Of a stretch of DNA of 64,000 bases, positions 42,301 to 44,061 are shown in pieces (the stretch's first letter is position 1; each line of letters begins with the position of its first letter). Both the position numbers and the translations under genes were made by a program. A model generated the notes under the pieces. It did not search any database and was not told where the DNA came from. It saw only the letters and a program-made list of their open reading frames with translations. This stretch comes from Edolisoma coerulescens (Eukaryota > Chordata > Aves > Passeriformes > Campephagidae): positions 964,833-1,028,832 of the forward strand of contig VWZW01006824.1 of the NCBI GenBank assembly GCA_013397115.1, given 5' to 3'.

Positions 42301-44061
42301 GCAGTTGATCCCTTGCATGTTCTTCCATCCAGATATTGATGAGTGTCTTGAAGAGAACATAAATTGTGGATCAAATCAGATGTGTTTCAACATGAGAGGA
42401 AGCTACCAGTGCATAGACACTCCTTGTCCACCCAACTACCAGCGAGAGCCACATTCTGGGTATGTTTTATTCTCAGCCCCTTCTCACCTGCCCCAAGCTC
42501 AGCTCCTTAACCTGTGCTTGTTAAAGAAGAAAATTTAAGTTTGCCTGATACCAGTAGAGCTCACAGGAGCTAAAGGTAAGGCATTGACATAGGAGATCAT
42601 AGAGTCAGAGTCCTGGGATGGTTTGGGTTGGAAGGGACCTTAACAGAGCAGCCAGTTCCCCCCTCTGCCATGGGCAGGTGTCACTTTTGGGGCTTGCCCT
42701 GGGCAGGACAATCCTAGGTTGAGACCTTCCTAGAGCAAGCGTCCCGCAAGGGAAAGGCTTTTCCAGGGGCCTTTGCAACTCCTCCCCAGCGATAGGCGGT
42801 TTCAGCGAGTGTAGCTGCTTTAGCTACAAAGTGATTTCAGCTCTCGGTGATCCAGCTCTTTGTGAAATCAGCTCGTGTGATGCCACCTGGGCAGAACCTG
42901 GGGACAGAGAGACAGGGAGCCTTGCGTAGCGAATTCCTCAGGTGGCTTTATTCANCTGCCTCAACTGCCAGGGAAGAATTCCTTCCTAACACCTAATCTA
43001 AATCTCTCTAATGGCCTGACTTGCCATAAGCTTCAAAGCATCTGATATATTCTTTTAGTCATGAAAATAATGCTACAGTTCCTGTTAAGCTTTGTTATTT
43101 CCCTGTTCTGGGAAAAAAACCCCATATTGATTTCTTTTAATCTTTCAATATACTCAAGGAAAAATAGGTTGTTTCATAGTCAGAAACCATCTTTTGGGAG
43201 CAAACTCAACTGCAATGATGTTTATGCTGACATGGGACATGTCCTTTGACCTCCGTTAGCACTGGCAAACTGCACTAGCAAAGATTTCCTCTTTTGACTT
43301 TTGATTAATAGGAGTAAATTTTATTCTGCCCCTCATTCCAAATTCTTTATTTTATGACCTAACAGACAGATAATTCAAATGGAACTGCCCAGGACATTTT
43401 AAACTAGATCTTCCTATTCTAGTGTTTAAGAGCACGGTCACTAAAACTTACCCCATGGCCTTCAATTACATCAGTGTAGCCAACATCTTTCTGAGATGAT
43501 CCTGTGAGGCAAAAAGGGACATTAAAGTGGGCTGCAGCTTTAGAGGAACAATGGATGAACAGTGCATGAGCACTTTCTAGAGAAGTTTTAATCTGCAACA
43601 GGGTAAACAGGAGAATAATTTCTCCTCTAAGAACTATCCTGGTACTTAAGATACTTGACTTCTCCCTGGGCTAAAGTCTTCTGCTTCTTCCTAGGTTCTG
43701 TCTCAAAAGCTGCCCAGCCAACGACTTGGAGTGTGACCTGAGCACCTACGCCCTGGAGTACAAGCTGCTGTCGCTGCCCTTCGGCATCGCTGCGGGGCAG
43801 GACCTGATCCGGCTGGTGGCCTACACTCACGACCAAGTCGTGCACCCCAGGACCACCTTCCTGATGGCAGACGAAGACCCCGCCGTGCCGTTTGCCCTGA
43901 GGGACGAGAACTGGAAGGGGGTGGTGTTCACCACGCGGGCGCTGCGGGAGCCCCGGACGTACCGCATGGGCGTGCGGGCCCTGTCCTACAGCGCCGACGG
44001 CGGCGTCGAGTACCGCACCACCTTCATCGTCTACATCGCCGTGTCCGCCTTCCCCTACTGA
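202..44061 (+). CDS. HMCN1: Hemicentin-1, C-terminal half (51 exons in window; 5' part upstream)
   Basis: Hemicentins are giant secreted matrix proteins of basement membranes and cell-cell junctions. The 51 exons given below join in one frame (8,240 nt including stop, about 2,745 residues); every junction has matching phase and all but one intron is GT-AG. Domain order is 18 I-set Ig, 6 TSP1, G2F, 8 EGF, fibulin-type C-terminus, which is the order of the C-terminal half of vertebrate hemicentin-1. The human protein is about 5,600 residues with 44 Ig domains, so the Ig domains here should be Ig27-Ig44. All 18 Ig domains keep both B- and F-strand cysteines and the C-strand tryptophan. Six TSP1 repeats argue for HMCN1 rather than HMCN2, from family knowledge. 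The start codon, signal peptide and VWA domain are outside the window. No frameshift or internal stop was found, so the gene looks intact here. Confidence 0.93.
390..787 (+). other. HMCN1: Intron between window exons 1 and 2
   Basis: GT-AG intron of 398 nt. It is AT-rich and I see no repeat or conserved motif in it. Confidence 0.85.
788..884 (+). CDS. HMCN1: HMCN1 window exon 2: Ig-1, second half
   Basis: Starts in phase 0 and reads into ITDTGRYVC, the F-strand tyrosine corner with the second Ig Cys, ending NLNVH before donor GTAAGT. 97 nt, phase 0 to 1. It completes Ig-1. Confidence 0.92.
885..3765 (+). other. HMCN1: Long intron between Ig-1 and Ig-2
   Basis: A 2.9-kb AT-rich intron. I see no CR1 signature and no coding exon. 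The short reverse-strand open frames in it (around 1529-1741, 2855-3055, 3155-3624) have no recognisable domain or splice context. Confidence 0.8.
3766..3927 (+). CDS. HMCN1: HMCN1 window exon 3: Ig-2, first half
   Basis: Encodes PPGIVG, then LTVVVNN, the first Cys in LTCEV and the Trp in LSWLKNGKP. 162 nt, phase 1 in and out. The first codon is split with the preceding exon and reads Ile instead of the more usual Val. Confidence 0.92.
4118..4231 (+). CDS. HMCN1: HMCN1 window exon 4: Ig-2, second half
   Basis: Reads ARTLQIPQAKLSDGGEYTC with the second Cys, then ARNQAGESQ. The donor is GTTTGT, weaker than consensus but still GT. 114 nt, phase 1 to 1. Confidence 0.9.
4356..4558 (+). CDS. HMCN1: HMCN1 window exon 5: Ig-3, first half
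   Basis: Opens V-P-P-S, has the first Cys in TLDCESNA, the Trp in VITWYKN and the E-strand TLRIKAAE. 203 nt, phase 1 to 0. The break sits directly before the D-x-G-x-Y motif, the same place as in Ig-8, Ig-15 and Ig-17. Confidence 0.92.
4790..4871 (+). CDS. HMCN1: HMCN1 window exon 6: Ig-3, second half
   Basis: Reads VSDTGQYVCKAINIAG and ends FHLNVY. 82 nt, phase 0 to 1. Length matches the second-half exons of Ig-8 and Ig-17 exactly. Confidence 0.92.
4985..5116 (+). CDS. HMCN1: HMCN1 window exon 7: Ig-4, first half
   Basis: V-P-P-S-I-E-G start, first Cys in FVCDATG, Trp in LVWLKNGKPI. 132 nt, phase 1 to 1. The break is early in the domain, just after the C' strand. Confidence 0.92.
5340..5489 (+). 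CDS. HMCN1: HMCN1 window exon 8: Ig-4, second half
   Basis: Encodes KLQIARSELLDSGTYTC with the second Cys, then IASNPEGKAQ. 150 nt, phase 1 to 1; donor GTAAGG. Confidence 0.92.
5490..6525 (+). other. HMCN1: Intron between Ig-4 and Ig-5
   Basis: About 1 kb, holding one antisense CR1 fragment (6243-6430). Nothing else recognised. Confidence 0.8.
6243..6430 (-). mobile_element. CR1 LINE 3' fragment (antisense to the gene)
   Basis: The plus strand begins with the reverse complement of the CR1 3' end (TCACAGAATCCCAG), then the typical GGAAGGGACC, GCTCCAAGCCCCGTCCAGCC and GGATCCAGGGGCAGCC blocks shared with the other CR1 copies in this window. 5'-truncated, as usual for CR1. Confidence 0.85.
6526..6685 (+). 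CDS. HMCN1: HMCN1 window exon 9: Ig-5, first half, with a GC donor
   Basis: V-P-P-S-I-A-G start, first Cys in LLCNASG, Trp in VQWLKDGK, ending LQRI plus two bases (AG). No GT lies where the frame needs it; the donor is AAG|GCAAGA, which fits the known GC-AG class. The split codon AG|A gives Arg and the frame continues in the next exon. 160 nt, phase 1 to 2. Confidence 0.88.
6686..7251 (+). other. HMCN1: GC-AG intron inside Ig-5
   Basis: A 566-nt intron with 5' GCAAGA and 3' TTTGTAG. GC donors normally have strong flanking consensus, and this one has AAG before the cut and AAG after GC. The body is AT-rich with no repeat seen. Confidence 0.8.
7252..7376 (+). CDS. HMCN1: HMCN1 window exon 10: Ig-5, second half
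   Basis: Begins by completing Arg, reads VTPDGSTLNISRA and TSDTGKYTCVATNPAG with the second Cys. 125 nt, phase 2 to 1; donor GTGAGT. Confidence 0.92.
7377..8743 (+). other. HMCN1: Intron between Ig-5 and Ig-6
   Basis: About 1.4 kb. No CR1 and no coding exon seen. The 186-codon reverse frame at 7165-7725 mostly lies antisense to exon 10 and this intron and shows no domain. Confidence 0.75.
8744..8927 (+). CDS. HMCN1: HMCN1 window exon 11: Ig-6, first half
   Basis: V-P-P-T-I-A start, first Cys in IECSAAG, Trp in LHWLKNGLP, E strand SAGQIL. 184 nt, phase 1 to 2. Confidence 0.92.
9101..9198 (+). CDS. HMCN1: HMCN1 window exon 12: Ig-6, second half
   Basis: Completes Arg, then LARVQISDTGVYTC and VASNRAG. 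98 nt, phase 2 to 1; donor GTGAGT. Confidence 0.92.
9415..9484 (-). mobile_element. Short CR1 3' fragment (antisense)
   Basis: About 70 nt. It reads ATCACAGAGTGGTTTGGGTT then GGAAGGAACCTTAAAG, the reverse complement of a CR1 3' tail. Confidence 0.75.
9611..9970 (+). repeat. 34-bp minisatellite reaching into a 3' splice site
   Basis: Near-identical 34-bp units start at 9621, 9655, 9689, 9723, 9757 and 9791; each holds CTGTGCTGTGTGACTGAGCT. They are followed by longer, less regular units to the exon at 9971. The 59 nt at 9799-9857 and 9912-9970 are identical and both end CTGTCCCTGCAG, so the acceptor region itself is part of the repeat. One N at 9890 shows local assembly difficulty. Confidence 0.92.
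9971..10249 (+). CDS. HMCN1: HMCN1 window exon 13: Ig-7 on a single exon
   Basis: The whole Ig domain lies on one 279-nt exon, phase 1 to 1. First Cys in LGCVSDG, Trp in MSWLKDG, second Cys in GRYTCVASNAAG. It is very GC-rich, with almost all third positions G or C, unlike its AT-rich neighbours. Confidence 0.92.
10323..10451 (-). mobile_element. CR1 LINE 3' fragment (antisense)
   Basis: Contains GTGGTTTGGGTTGGGAGGC, CCATGGGCAGGGACACC and GCTGCTCCAAGCCCCATCC, the same blocks as the other CR1 copies here, in reverse orientation. Confidence 0.85.
10918..11108 (+). CDS. HMCN1: HMCN1 window exon 14: Ig-8, first half
   Basis: Starts E-P-P, then LSVIVNNPLELLC with the first Cys, Trp in ISWMKDGRP, E strand ALRITSAQ. 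191 nt, phase 1 to 0. Confidence 0.92.
11109..11764 (+). other. HMCN1: Intron inside Ig-8
   Basis: 656 nt, GT-AG, with no recognised repeat. The acceptor tract is TTGTCCCTCTGTTTCCAG. Confidence 0.8.
11765..11846 (+). CDS. HMCN1: HMCN1 window exon 15: Ig-8, second half
   Basis: VEDTGRYTCLASSPAG with the second Cys, ending LVRVH. The usual Asn after the Cys motif is Ser here. 82 nt, phase 0 to 1. Confidence 0.92.
12304..12440 (+). CDS. HMCN1: HMCN1 window exon 16: Ig-9, first half
   Basis: V-P-P-N-I-A start after an unusual acceptor, TTTTTGTGCAAG. First Cys in LECRSDA, Trp in ISWLKDGELLE. 137 nt, phase 1 to 0. Its domain is split much earlier than the other phase-0 Ig domains. Confidence 0.9.
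12441..15421 (+). other. HMCN1: Long intron inside Ig-9
   Basis: 3.0 kb, the longest intron that splits an Ig domain in this window. It holds one antisense CR1 (13675-13842) and otherwise nothing recognised. The reverse frame at 14848-15099 has no supporting features. Confidence 0.8.
13675..13842 (-). mobile_element. CR1 LINE 3' fragment (antisense)
   Basis: Shows CCATGGGCAGTGACACC, GGTTGCTCCAAGCCCTGTCC, GGATCCAGGGGCAGCC and GCCAGGGCCTCCCCACCC in the order seen in the other antisense CR1 copies. Confidence 0.85.
15422..15563 (+). CDS. HMCN1: HMCN1 window exon 17: Ig-9, second half
   Basis: GGPRLRILSGGRYLQINSAE then LGDSARYAC with the second Cys and VARNVAG. 142 nt, phase 0 to 1. GC-rich. 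Confidence 0.92.
15564..16577 (+). other. HMCN1: Intron between Ig-9 and Ig-10
   Basis: About 1.0 kb, moderately GC-rich at its 5' side. Open frames run on from exon 17 to about 16024 but have no domain and the donor at 15564 is good, so I read it as intron. Confidence 0.75.
16578..16722 (+). CDS. HMCN1: HMCN1 window exon 18: Ig-10, first half
   Basis: V-A-P-T-I-R start (Ala for the first Pro), first Cys in LLECAAEG, Trp in ITWRKDG. Carries N-glycosylation motifs NTS and NNS. 145 nt, phase 1 to 2. Confidence 0.92.
17459..17586 (+). CDS. HMCN1: HMCN1 window exon 19: Ig-10, second half
   Basis: Completes Arg, YSVLEDGSLHI then VADTGRYVCMASNAAG. 128 nt, phase 2 to 1. Third positions in the last part are almost all G or C. 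Confidence 0.92.
17947..18103 (+). CDS. HMCN1: HMCN1 window exon 20: Ig-11, first half
   Basis: V-P-P-T-I-A start, NITVTVNV with an N-glycosylation motif, first Cys in LPCEATG, Trp in ISWKKNG. 157 nt, phase 1 to 2. AT-rich third positions. Confidence 0.92.
18281..18402 (+). CDS. HMCN1: HMCN1 window exon 21: Ig-11, second half
   Basis: LLSSGSLVIISPTVDDTAVY then ECSVSNDAGE with the second Cys. The tyrosine corner is D-T-A-V-Y, Ala replacing the usual Gly. 122 nt, phase 2 to 1. Confidence 0.92.
18586..18750 (+). CDS. HMCN1: HMCN1 window exon 22: Ig-12, first half
   Basis: V-P-P-S-I-A start, first Cys in VVSCTASG, Trp in VHWTKNG, ending YRILSSG. 165 nt, phase 1 to 1. Confidence 0.92.
18929..19036 (+). 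CDS. HMCN1: HMCN1 window exon 23: Ig-12, second half
   Basis: GAVEIPSAQLAHGGKYTC then TARNAAGSA. The tyrosine corner is H-G-G-K-Y, with His where Asp is usual. 108 nt, phase 1 to 1. Confidence 0.9.
19179..19316 (+). CDS. HMCN1: HMCN1 window exon 24: Ig-13, first half
   Basis: E-P-P-V-I start, LDVIVNNPIVLPCEATG with the first Cys, Trp in ITWQKEG. 138 nt, phase 1 to 1. Confidence 0.92.
19460..19594 (+). CDS. HMCN1: HMCN1 window exon 25: Ig-13, second half
   Basis: GSLQIARAAVEDAGTYMC then VAQNPAGTA. 135 nt, phase 1 to 1; donor GTAAAT. Confidence 0.92.
19821..20090 (+). CDS. HMCN1: HMCN1 window exon 26: Ig-14 on a single exon
   Basis: Complete Ig on one 270-nt exon, phase 1 to 1. First Cys in LQCEAEG, Trp in ISWHKDG, second Cys in GRYTCTAANPAG. 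The internal intron present in most neighbours is absent here, as in Ig-7 and Ig-18. Confidence 0.93.
20135..20301 (+). mobile_element. CR1 LINE 3' fragment (sense)
   Basis: Sense orientation: TGGAAGTGTCCAAGGCCAGG, GGCTTGGAGCAACCTGG, then CCCTTCCAGCCCAAACCAT and TTGTGATTCCGTGAT, the CR1 3' tail. Confidence 0.85.
20564..20754 (+). CDS. HMCN1: HMCN1 window exon 27: Ig-15, first half
   Basis: I-P-P-R-I-R start, first Cys in VLSCVAEG, Trp in INWRKDN, E strand GGDLIMDNVV. 191 nt, phase 1 to 0, the same length as exons 14 and 30. Confidence 0.92.
20755..21120 (+). other. HMCN1: Intron inside Ig-15, with a short direct repeat
   Basis: 366 nt. Near its 3' end two 19-nt copies of CTGTAGGATATATCC-type sequence lie back to back (about 21054-21091), 30-65 nt before the acceptor. 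Confidence 0.8.
21121..21334 (+). CDS. HMCN1: HMCN1 window exon 28: end of Ig-15 fused to start of Ig-16
   Basis: The only exon here that crosses an Ig-Ig border. It starts PEDSGSYTCIATNAAG (second half of Ig-15), runs straight into HVLPAFTEL and then Ig-16 with first Cys in LTCKATG and Trp in ITWTFNN. The phase-1 intron found at every other Ig border is missing. 214 nt, phase 0 to 1. Confidence 0.93.
21335..21788 (+). other. HMCN1: Intron inside Ig-16
   Basis: 454 nt, GT-AG, no repeat recognised. Confidence 0.8.
21789..21923 (+). CDS. HMCN1: HMCN1 window exon 29: Ig-16, second half
   Basis: GHSELLIERVSKEDSGTYVC then SAENTVGSIK. 135 nt, phase 1 to 1. Confidence 0.92.
21993..22290 (-). mobile_element. 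CR1 LINE fragment (antisense) with internal duplication
   Basis: Has the CCATGGGCAGCGACACC, GGATCCAGGGGCAGCC and GCCAGGGCCTCCCCACCC blocks. Near its right end a segment of about 45 nt containing CTGCCTGCTGTCAGTTTAAA is present twice in tandem (about 22195-22275). Confidence 0.85.
22429..22619 (+). CDS. HMCN1: HMCN1 window exon 30: Ig-17, first half
   Basis: E-P-P-V-F start, first Cys in MLNCEVRG, Trp in IQWSRKG, N-glycosylation motif NGS, E strand SLAIYGTM. 191 nt, phase 1 to 0. Confidence 0.92.
22620..23103 (+). other. HMCN1: Intron inside Ig-17
   Basis: 484 nt, GT-AG, no repeat recognised. Confidence 0.8.
23104..23185 (+). CDS. HMCN1: HMCN1 window exon 31: Ig-17, second half
   Basis: NEDAGDYKCVATNDAG with the second Cys, ending LTLTLQ. 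82 nt, phase 0 to 1. Confidence 0.92.
23315..23466 (-). mobile_element. Diverged CR1 LINE fragment (antisense)
   Basis: GGCTTGGGTTGGAAGGGAC, then GGGCAGGGACACCTTCCAG and a degraded TTCCCTGGGCATC block. More diverged than the other copies. Confidence 0.7.
23970..24083 (+). mobile_element. CR1 LINE 3' end (sense)
   Basis: Reads GGTTTAGTGGTGAGCATC, GGGTTGATGGTTGGACTTG and GATCTTTTCTGACCTTGAGG, the terminal CR1 3'UTR in sense orientation. From a different CR1 subfamily than the GGGACACCTTCCA group. Confidence 0.75.
24213..24482 (+). CDS. HMCN1: HMCN1 window exon 32: Ig-18 (last Ig) on a single exon
   Basis: Complete last Ig domain, S-P-P-V-I start, first Cys in VLDCQARG, Trp in IGWSRQG, NGS motif, second Cys in SEYQCVARN. 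270 nt, phase 1 to 1. It directly precedes the TSP1 block. Confidence 0.93.
24483..24982 (+). other. HMCN1: Intron between the Ig block and the TSP1 block
   Basis: 500 nt, GT-AG, with no repeat recognised. Confidence 0.8.
24983..25153 (+). CDS. HMCN1: HMCN1 window exon 33: TSP1 repeat 1
   Basis: 171-nt exon, 57 codons, phase 1 to 1. WLEW carries the tryptophan ladder, CSVTCGQG the O-fucosylation-type motif, and the repeat ends QPCP. All six cysteines are present. Very GC-rich. Confidence 0.95.
25166..25502 (-). mobile_element. CR1 LINE fragment (antisense), longer copy
   Basis: Runs from GGGTTGGAGGGACCTCAGAG through the usual blocks to a TTTAAGTACTGAAAAGCCCC segment, which is the next part of CR1 inwards. 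About 340 nt. Confidence 0.88.
25694..25864 (+). CDS. HMCN1: HMCN1 window exon 34: TSP1 repeat 2
   Basis: 171 nt. V-D-G-S-W-S-E-W-G-L-W gives three ladder tryptophans; CSRSCGQG motif; ends KPCP. Six cysteines. Confidence 0.95.
25865..26868 (+). other. HMCN1: Intron between TSP1-2 and TSP1-3
   Basis: About 1.0 kb. The 5' two thirds are AT-rich; the last 150 nt change sharply to a G-rich minisatellite (26725-26846) before the exon. Nothing else recognised. Confidence 0.8.
26725..26846 (+). repeat. 40-bp minisatellite, three units
   Basis: Units start at 26725, 26765 and 26805, each with GTGGGGGAT, TGGGGTACCCC and TTGGGGCAGT blocks. The array ends about 22 nt before the TSP1-3 exon. G-runs of four or five recur in every unit. 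Confidence 0.93.
26869..27039 (+). CDS. HMCN1: HMCN1 window exon 35: TSP1 repeat 3
   Basis: 171 nt. WSPWGPWGPCSATCG holds the tryptophan ladder and O-fucosylation-type motif; ends RRCP. Only about 4 of 57 codons end in A or T, against about 20 of 57 in TSP1 repeat 2, so this exon sits on a sharp local GC peak. Confidence 0.94.
27547..27857 (-). mobile_element. CR1 LINE fragment (antisense), broken by assembly gap
   Basis: Left part is CR1 3' end (GGACCTTAAAGCTCATCCC, CCATGGGCAGGGACACC). After the gap, GCTGGACCCCAGGGCTGGGG, GCAGGTGGGGTCTCACC and CACCCACCAGCACCCCCAGG are CR1 blocks further inward, so the missing DNA is most likely CR1. Confidence 0.85.
27615..27639. other. Assembly gap (25 N)
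   Basis: A run of 25 N inside a CR1 copy; true size unknown. Confidence 0.98.
27965..28135 (+). CDS. HMCN1: HMCN1 window exon 36: TSP1 repeat 4
   Basis: 171 nt. V-D-G-K-W-S-P-W-S-S-W ladder, CSVSCGGG motif, end DPCP. Six cysteines. Confidence 0.95.
28288..28458 (+). CDS. HMCN1: HMCN1 window exon 37: TSP1 repeat 5
   Basis: 171 nt. V-H-G-N-W-G-P-W-S-S-W ladder, ends DLCP. The motif reads CSRTCNGG: Asn follows the Cys where the other five repeats have Gly. Confidence 0.95.
28459..28834 (+). other. HMCN1: Intron between TSP1-5 and TSP1-6
   Basis: 376 nt, with a sense CR1 fragment filling the middle third. Confidence 0.85.
28537..28668 (+). mobile_element. CR1 LINE 3' fragment (sense)
   Basis: CCCCAGGCCAGGTTGGACAG, GGCTTGGAGCAACCTGAG, then CCCCTTCCAACCCAAACCAG and GGGATTCTGTGTTTCTGAG, the sense CR1 3' end. 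Confidence 0.85.
28835..29005 (+). CDS. HMCN1: HMCN1 window exon 38: TSP1 repeat 6
   Basis: 171 nt. V-D-G-N-W-G-Q-W-Q-S-W ladder, CSASCGGG motif, ends QACP. Last TSP1 repeat before the G2F domain. Confidence 0.95.
29226..29375 (+). CDS. HMCN1: HMCN1 window exon 39: G2F domain, part 1
   Basis: GSIIGRINDVEFGIAFLN, then NAT (N-glycosylation motif) and AKITNVPRTL. This is the start of the nidogen-type G2 beta-barrel that in nidogen binds perlecan and collagen IV. 150 nt, phase 1 to 1. Confidence 0.93.
29547..29684 (+). CDS. HMCN1: HMCN1 window exon 40: G2F domain, part 2
   Basis: PEMRKLISILSPVYWTTAKE, then IGEAMNGFTLTDAVF. 138 nt, phase 1 to 1. Confidence 0.92.
29685..30011 (+). other. HMCN1: Intron inside G2F (parts 2-3)
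   Basis: 327 nt, GT-AG, no repeat recognised. Confidence 0.8.
30012..30133 (+). CDS. HMCN1: HMCN1 window exon 41: G2F domain, part 3
   Basis: GEILRMTHVARGLDADGALL, then DVVVSGRVLQL. Third positions are G/C-rich. 122 nt, phase 1 to 0. Confidence 0.92.
30134..30909 (+). other. HMCN1: Intron inside G2F (parts 3-4)
   Basis: 776 nt, AT-rich, no repeat recognised. Confidence 0.8.
30910..31147 (+). CDS. HMCN1: HMCN1 window exon 42: G2F domain, part 4
   Basis: DYTEDYIQTGPGQLHAHSTR, then PYTWSHTITYDS and FKIQASIAK, the C-terminal strands of the barrel. 238 nt, phase 0 to 1. Confidence 0.93.
31148..33404 (+). other. HMCN1: Long intron between G2F and EGF-1
   Basis: 2.26 kb. The first 1.2 kb is AT-rich without recognised elements; a long antisense CR1 occupies 32345-32852; the rest shows nothing. 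Confidence 0.8.
32345..32852 (-). mobile_element. Longest CR1 LINE fragment in the window (antisense, about 500 nt)
   Basis: Begins with TGGAGTGGTTTGGGTGGC, passes through all shared 3' blocks, then extends into GGAGCCCCTTTAGGCAC and CCAGAGCAGAGGGGCTCCAG, CR1 sequence further inward. Confidence 0.9.
33405..33524 (+). CDS. HMCN1: HMCN1 window exon 43: EGF-1 (calcium-binding type)
   Basis: D-E-D-E-C start and CHNAVGSYYCSC with the Asn that is hydroxylated in cbEGF modules. Six cysteines. 120 nt, phase 1 to 1. Confidence 0.94.
33787..33921 (+). CDS. HMCN1: HMCN1 window exon 44: EGF-2 (calcium-binding type)
   Basis: DIDEC start, CENLAGSFRCVPRC: two extra residues between Cys 4 and Cys 5, which is C-V-P-R-C here. 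135 nt. Strongly GC-rich. Confidence 0.93.
33922..34290 (+). other. HMCN1: Intron between EGF-2 and EGF-3
   Basis: 369 nt, GT-AG, no repeat recognised. Confidence 0.8.
34291..34404 (+). CDS. HMCN1: HMCN1 window exon 45: EGF-3 (calcium-binding type)
   Basis: DVNEC start, CFNTIGSFHCGC core, ends GRKCV. 114 nt, the shortest EGF exon. Phase 1 to 1. Confidence 0.94.
34686..34811 (+). CDS. HMCN1: HMCN1 window exon 46: EGF-4 (calcium-binding type)
   Basis: DVNEC start, CKNTRGGYKCIDLC core (extra residues between Cys 4 and 5), ends NGTCI with an NGT motif. The acceptor is TTTGAATAAG, weak at -3, but an 18-T run lies 15-35 nt upstream. 126 nt. Confidence 0.93.
34812..35461 (+). other. HMCN1: Intron between EGF-4 and EGF-5
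   Basis: 650 nt. One antisense CR1 fragment (35238-35412) ends about 50 nt before the EGF-5 exon. Confidence 0.8.
35238..35412 (-). mobile_element. CR1 LINE 3' fragment (antisense)
   Basis: GCTGGAAGGGACCTTAAAAA, GGGCAGGGACACCTTCCACT, CTCCAAGCCCCATCCAACC and GACACTTCCAGGGATGGAAC blocks. Confidence 0.85.
35462..35590 (+). CDS. HMCN1: HMCN1 window exon 47: EGF-5 (calcium-binding type)
   Basis: DVDEC start, CENTRGSYRCVC core, ends RPCV. 129 nt, GC-rich. The open frame runs on into the intron to 36183, but a good donor GTAAGC follows at 35591. Confidence 0.94.
35591..39405 (+). other. HMCN1: Longest intron in the window, between EGF-5 and EGF-6
   Basis: 3.8 kb. GC-rich at the 5' end, AT-rich in the middle (36350-38700), with one sense CR1 at 38788-38945. 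I see no other element or exon. Confidence 0.8.
38788..38945 (+). mobile_element. CR1 LINE 3' fragment (sense)
   Basis: GGGAGTGTCCAAGGCCAGG, GGGATAGTGGGAAGTGTCCC and CCATGATTTTATGATTT, the sense CR1 3' tail. Confidence 0.87.
39406..39756 (+). CDS. HMCN1: HMCN1 window exon 48: EGF-6 plus long Tyr/Ser-rich linker
   Basis: The exon is 351 nt, three times a normal EGF exon. DINEC start and a full six-Cys EGF ending KSCA, then a 64-residue cysteine-free linker rich in Tyr, Ser, Asn and Arg, then a two-Cys tail TCPEGYEARNARCV. The linker ends in a basic patch SRTRRNLRE (39687-39713), which fits a furin consensus R-x-R-R. Phase 1 to 1. From memory, mammalian HMCN1 has a comparable linker here, so it is probably native. 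Confidence 0.93.
   Translation, partial: TLMNVNKCLNPVHFTAPTPLAASSVSVHLGNSYWVMGNLAPDWRGCQIRVPLTVAITMLSSPLGETTNNCSTITGTPQTSTAPSQSIGTAEYLSPGLEGTLEKLVLKAMRQEMPDV
39757..41850 (+). other. HMCN1: Intron between EGF-6 and EGF-7
   Basis: 2.1 kb. An A15 run at 41267-41281 and otherwise no repeat recognised. The frame at 41500-41794 has no domain. Confidence 0.78.
41851..41970 (+). CDS. HMCN1: HMCN1 window exon 49: EGF-7 (calcium-binding type)
   Basis: DIDEC start, CRNSLGSFQCAC core, ends KTCQ. 120 nt, phase 1 to 1. Confidence 0.94.
41971..42332 (+). other. HMCN1: Intron between EGF-7 and EGF-8
   Basis: 362 nt, GT-AG, no repeat recognised. Confidence 0.8.
42333..42459 (+). CDS. HMCN1: HMCN1 window exon 50: EGF-8 (calcium-binding type)
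   Basis: DIDEC start, CFNMRGSYQCIDTPC core, the form found just before a fibulin C-terminal module. Ends PHSG with two bases (GG) carried into the next exon. 127 nt, phase 1 to 2. Confidence 0.94.
42598..42678 (-). mobile_element. CR1 LINE fragment (antisense), left piece
   Basis: ATCATAGAGTCAGAGTCCTG, GGTTTGGGTTGGAAGGGACC, CCATGGGCAGG, then it breaks off where the LTR starts. Confidence 0.82.
42679..42954 (-). mobile_element. Endogenous-retrovirus-type LTR fragment (antisense, probably R-U5 only)
   Basis: On the minus strand the piece begins TGAATAAAGCCACC, with a poly(A) signal (plus-strand TTTATT, 42947-42952), and ends AAAAGTGACA, a normal LTR 3' terminus ending CA. It lies inside a CR1. 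No U3 part with a TATA box is visible and the broken side touches a single N. About 276 nt; family not identified. No retroviral coding sequence is present. Confidence 0.6.
42956..43050 (-). mobile_element. CR1 LINE fragment (antisense), right piece
   Basis: GGGAAGAATTCCTTCCTAAC and ATCTAAATCTCTC are the CR1 block that follows the CCCTCCCAGGGAACAATTCC region in other copies. The CR1 part between the two pieces is missing. Confidence 0.7.
43695..44061 (+). CDS. HMCN1: HMCN1 window exon 51: fibulin-type C-terminal module and stop
   Basis: Completes Gly, FCLKSCP with the last EGF cysteines, then LECDLSTYALEYKLLSLPFG, HPRTTFLMADE and TTFIVYIAVSAFPY before TGA at 44059-44061. This beta-rich module ends fibulins and hemicentins. 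Third positions are almost all G or C. 367 nt, phase 2 in. Confidence 0.95.

Larger units (their letters stand above)
42460..43694 (+). other. HMCN1: Last HMCN1 intron
   Basis: 1.2 kb. It holds a CR1 piece (42598-42678), an antisense LTR fragment (42679-42954), an unresolved base at 42955, a second CR1 piece (42956-43050), then about 640 nt with nothing recognised. Confidence 0.82.

Noticed and set aside
202..44061. Assignment to HMCN2 instead of HMCN1
   Set aside because: From family knowledge HMCN2 has fewer TSP1 repeats; six TSP1 followed by G2F and eight EGF with a long linker in EGF-6 fits HMCN1. A sequence search against both would settle it.
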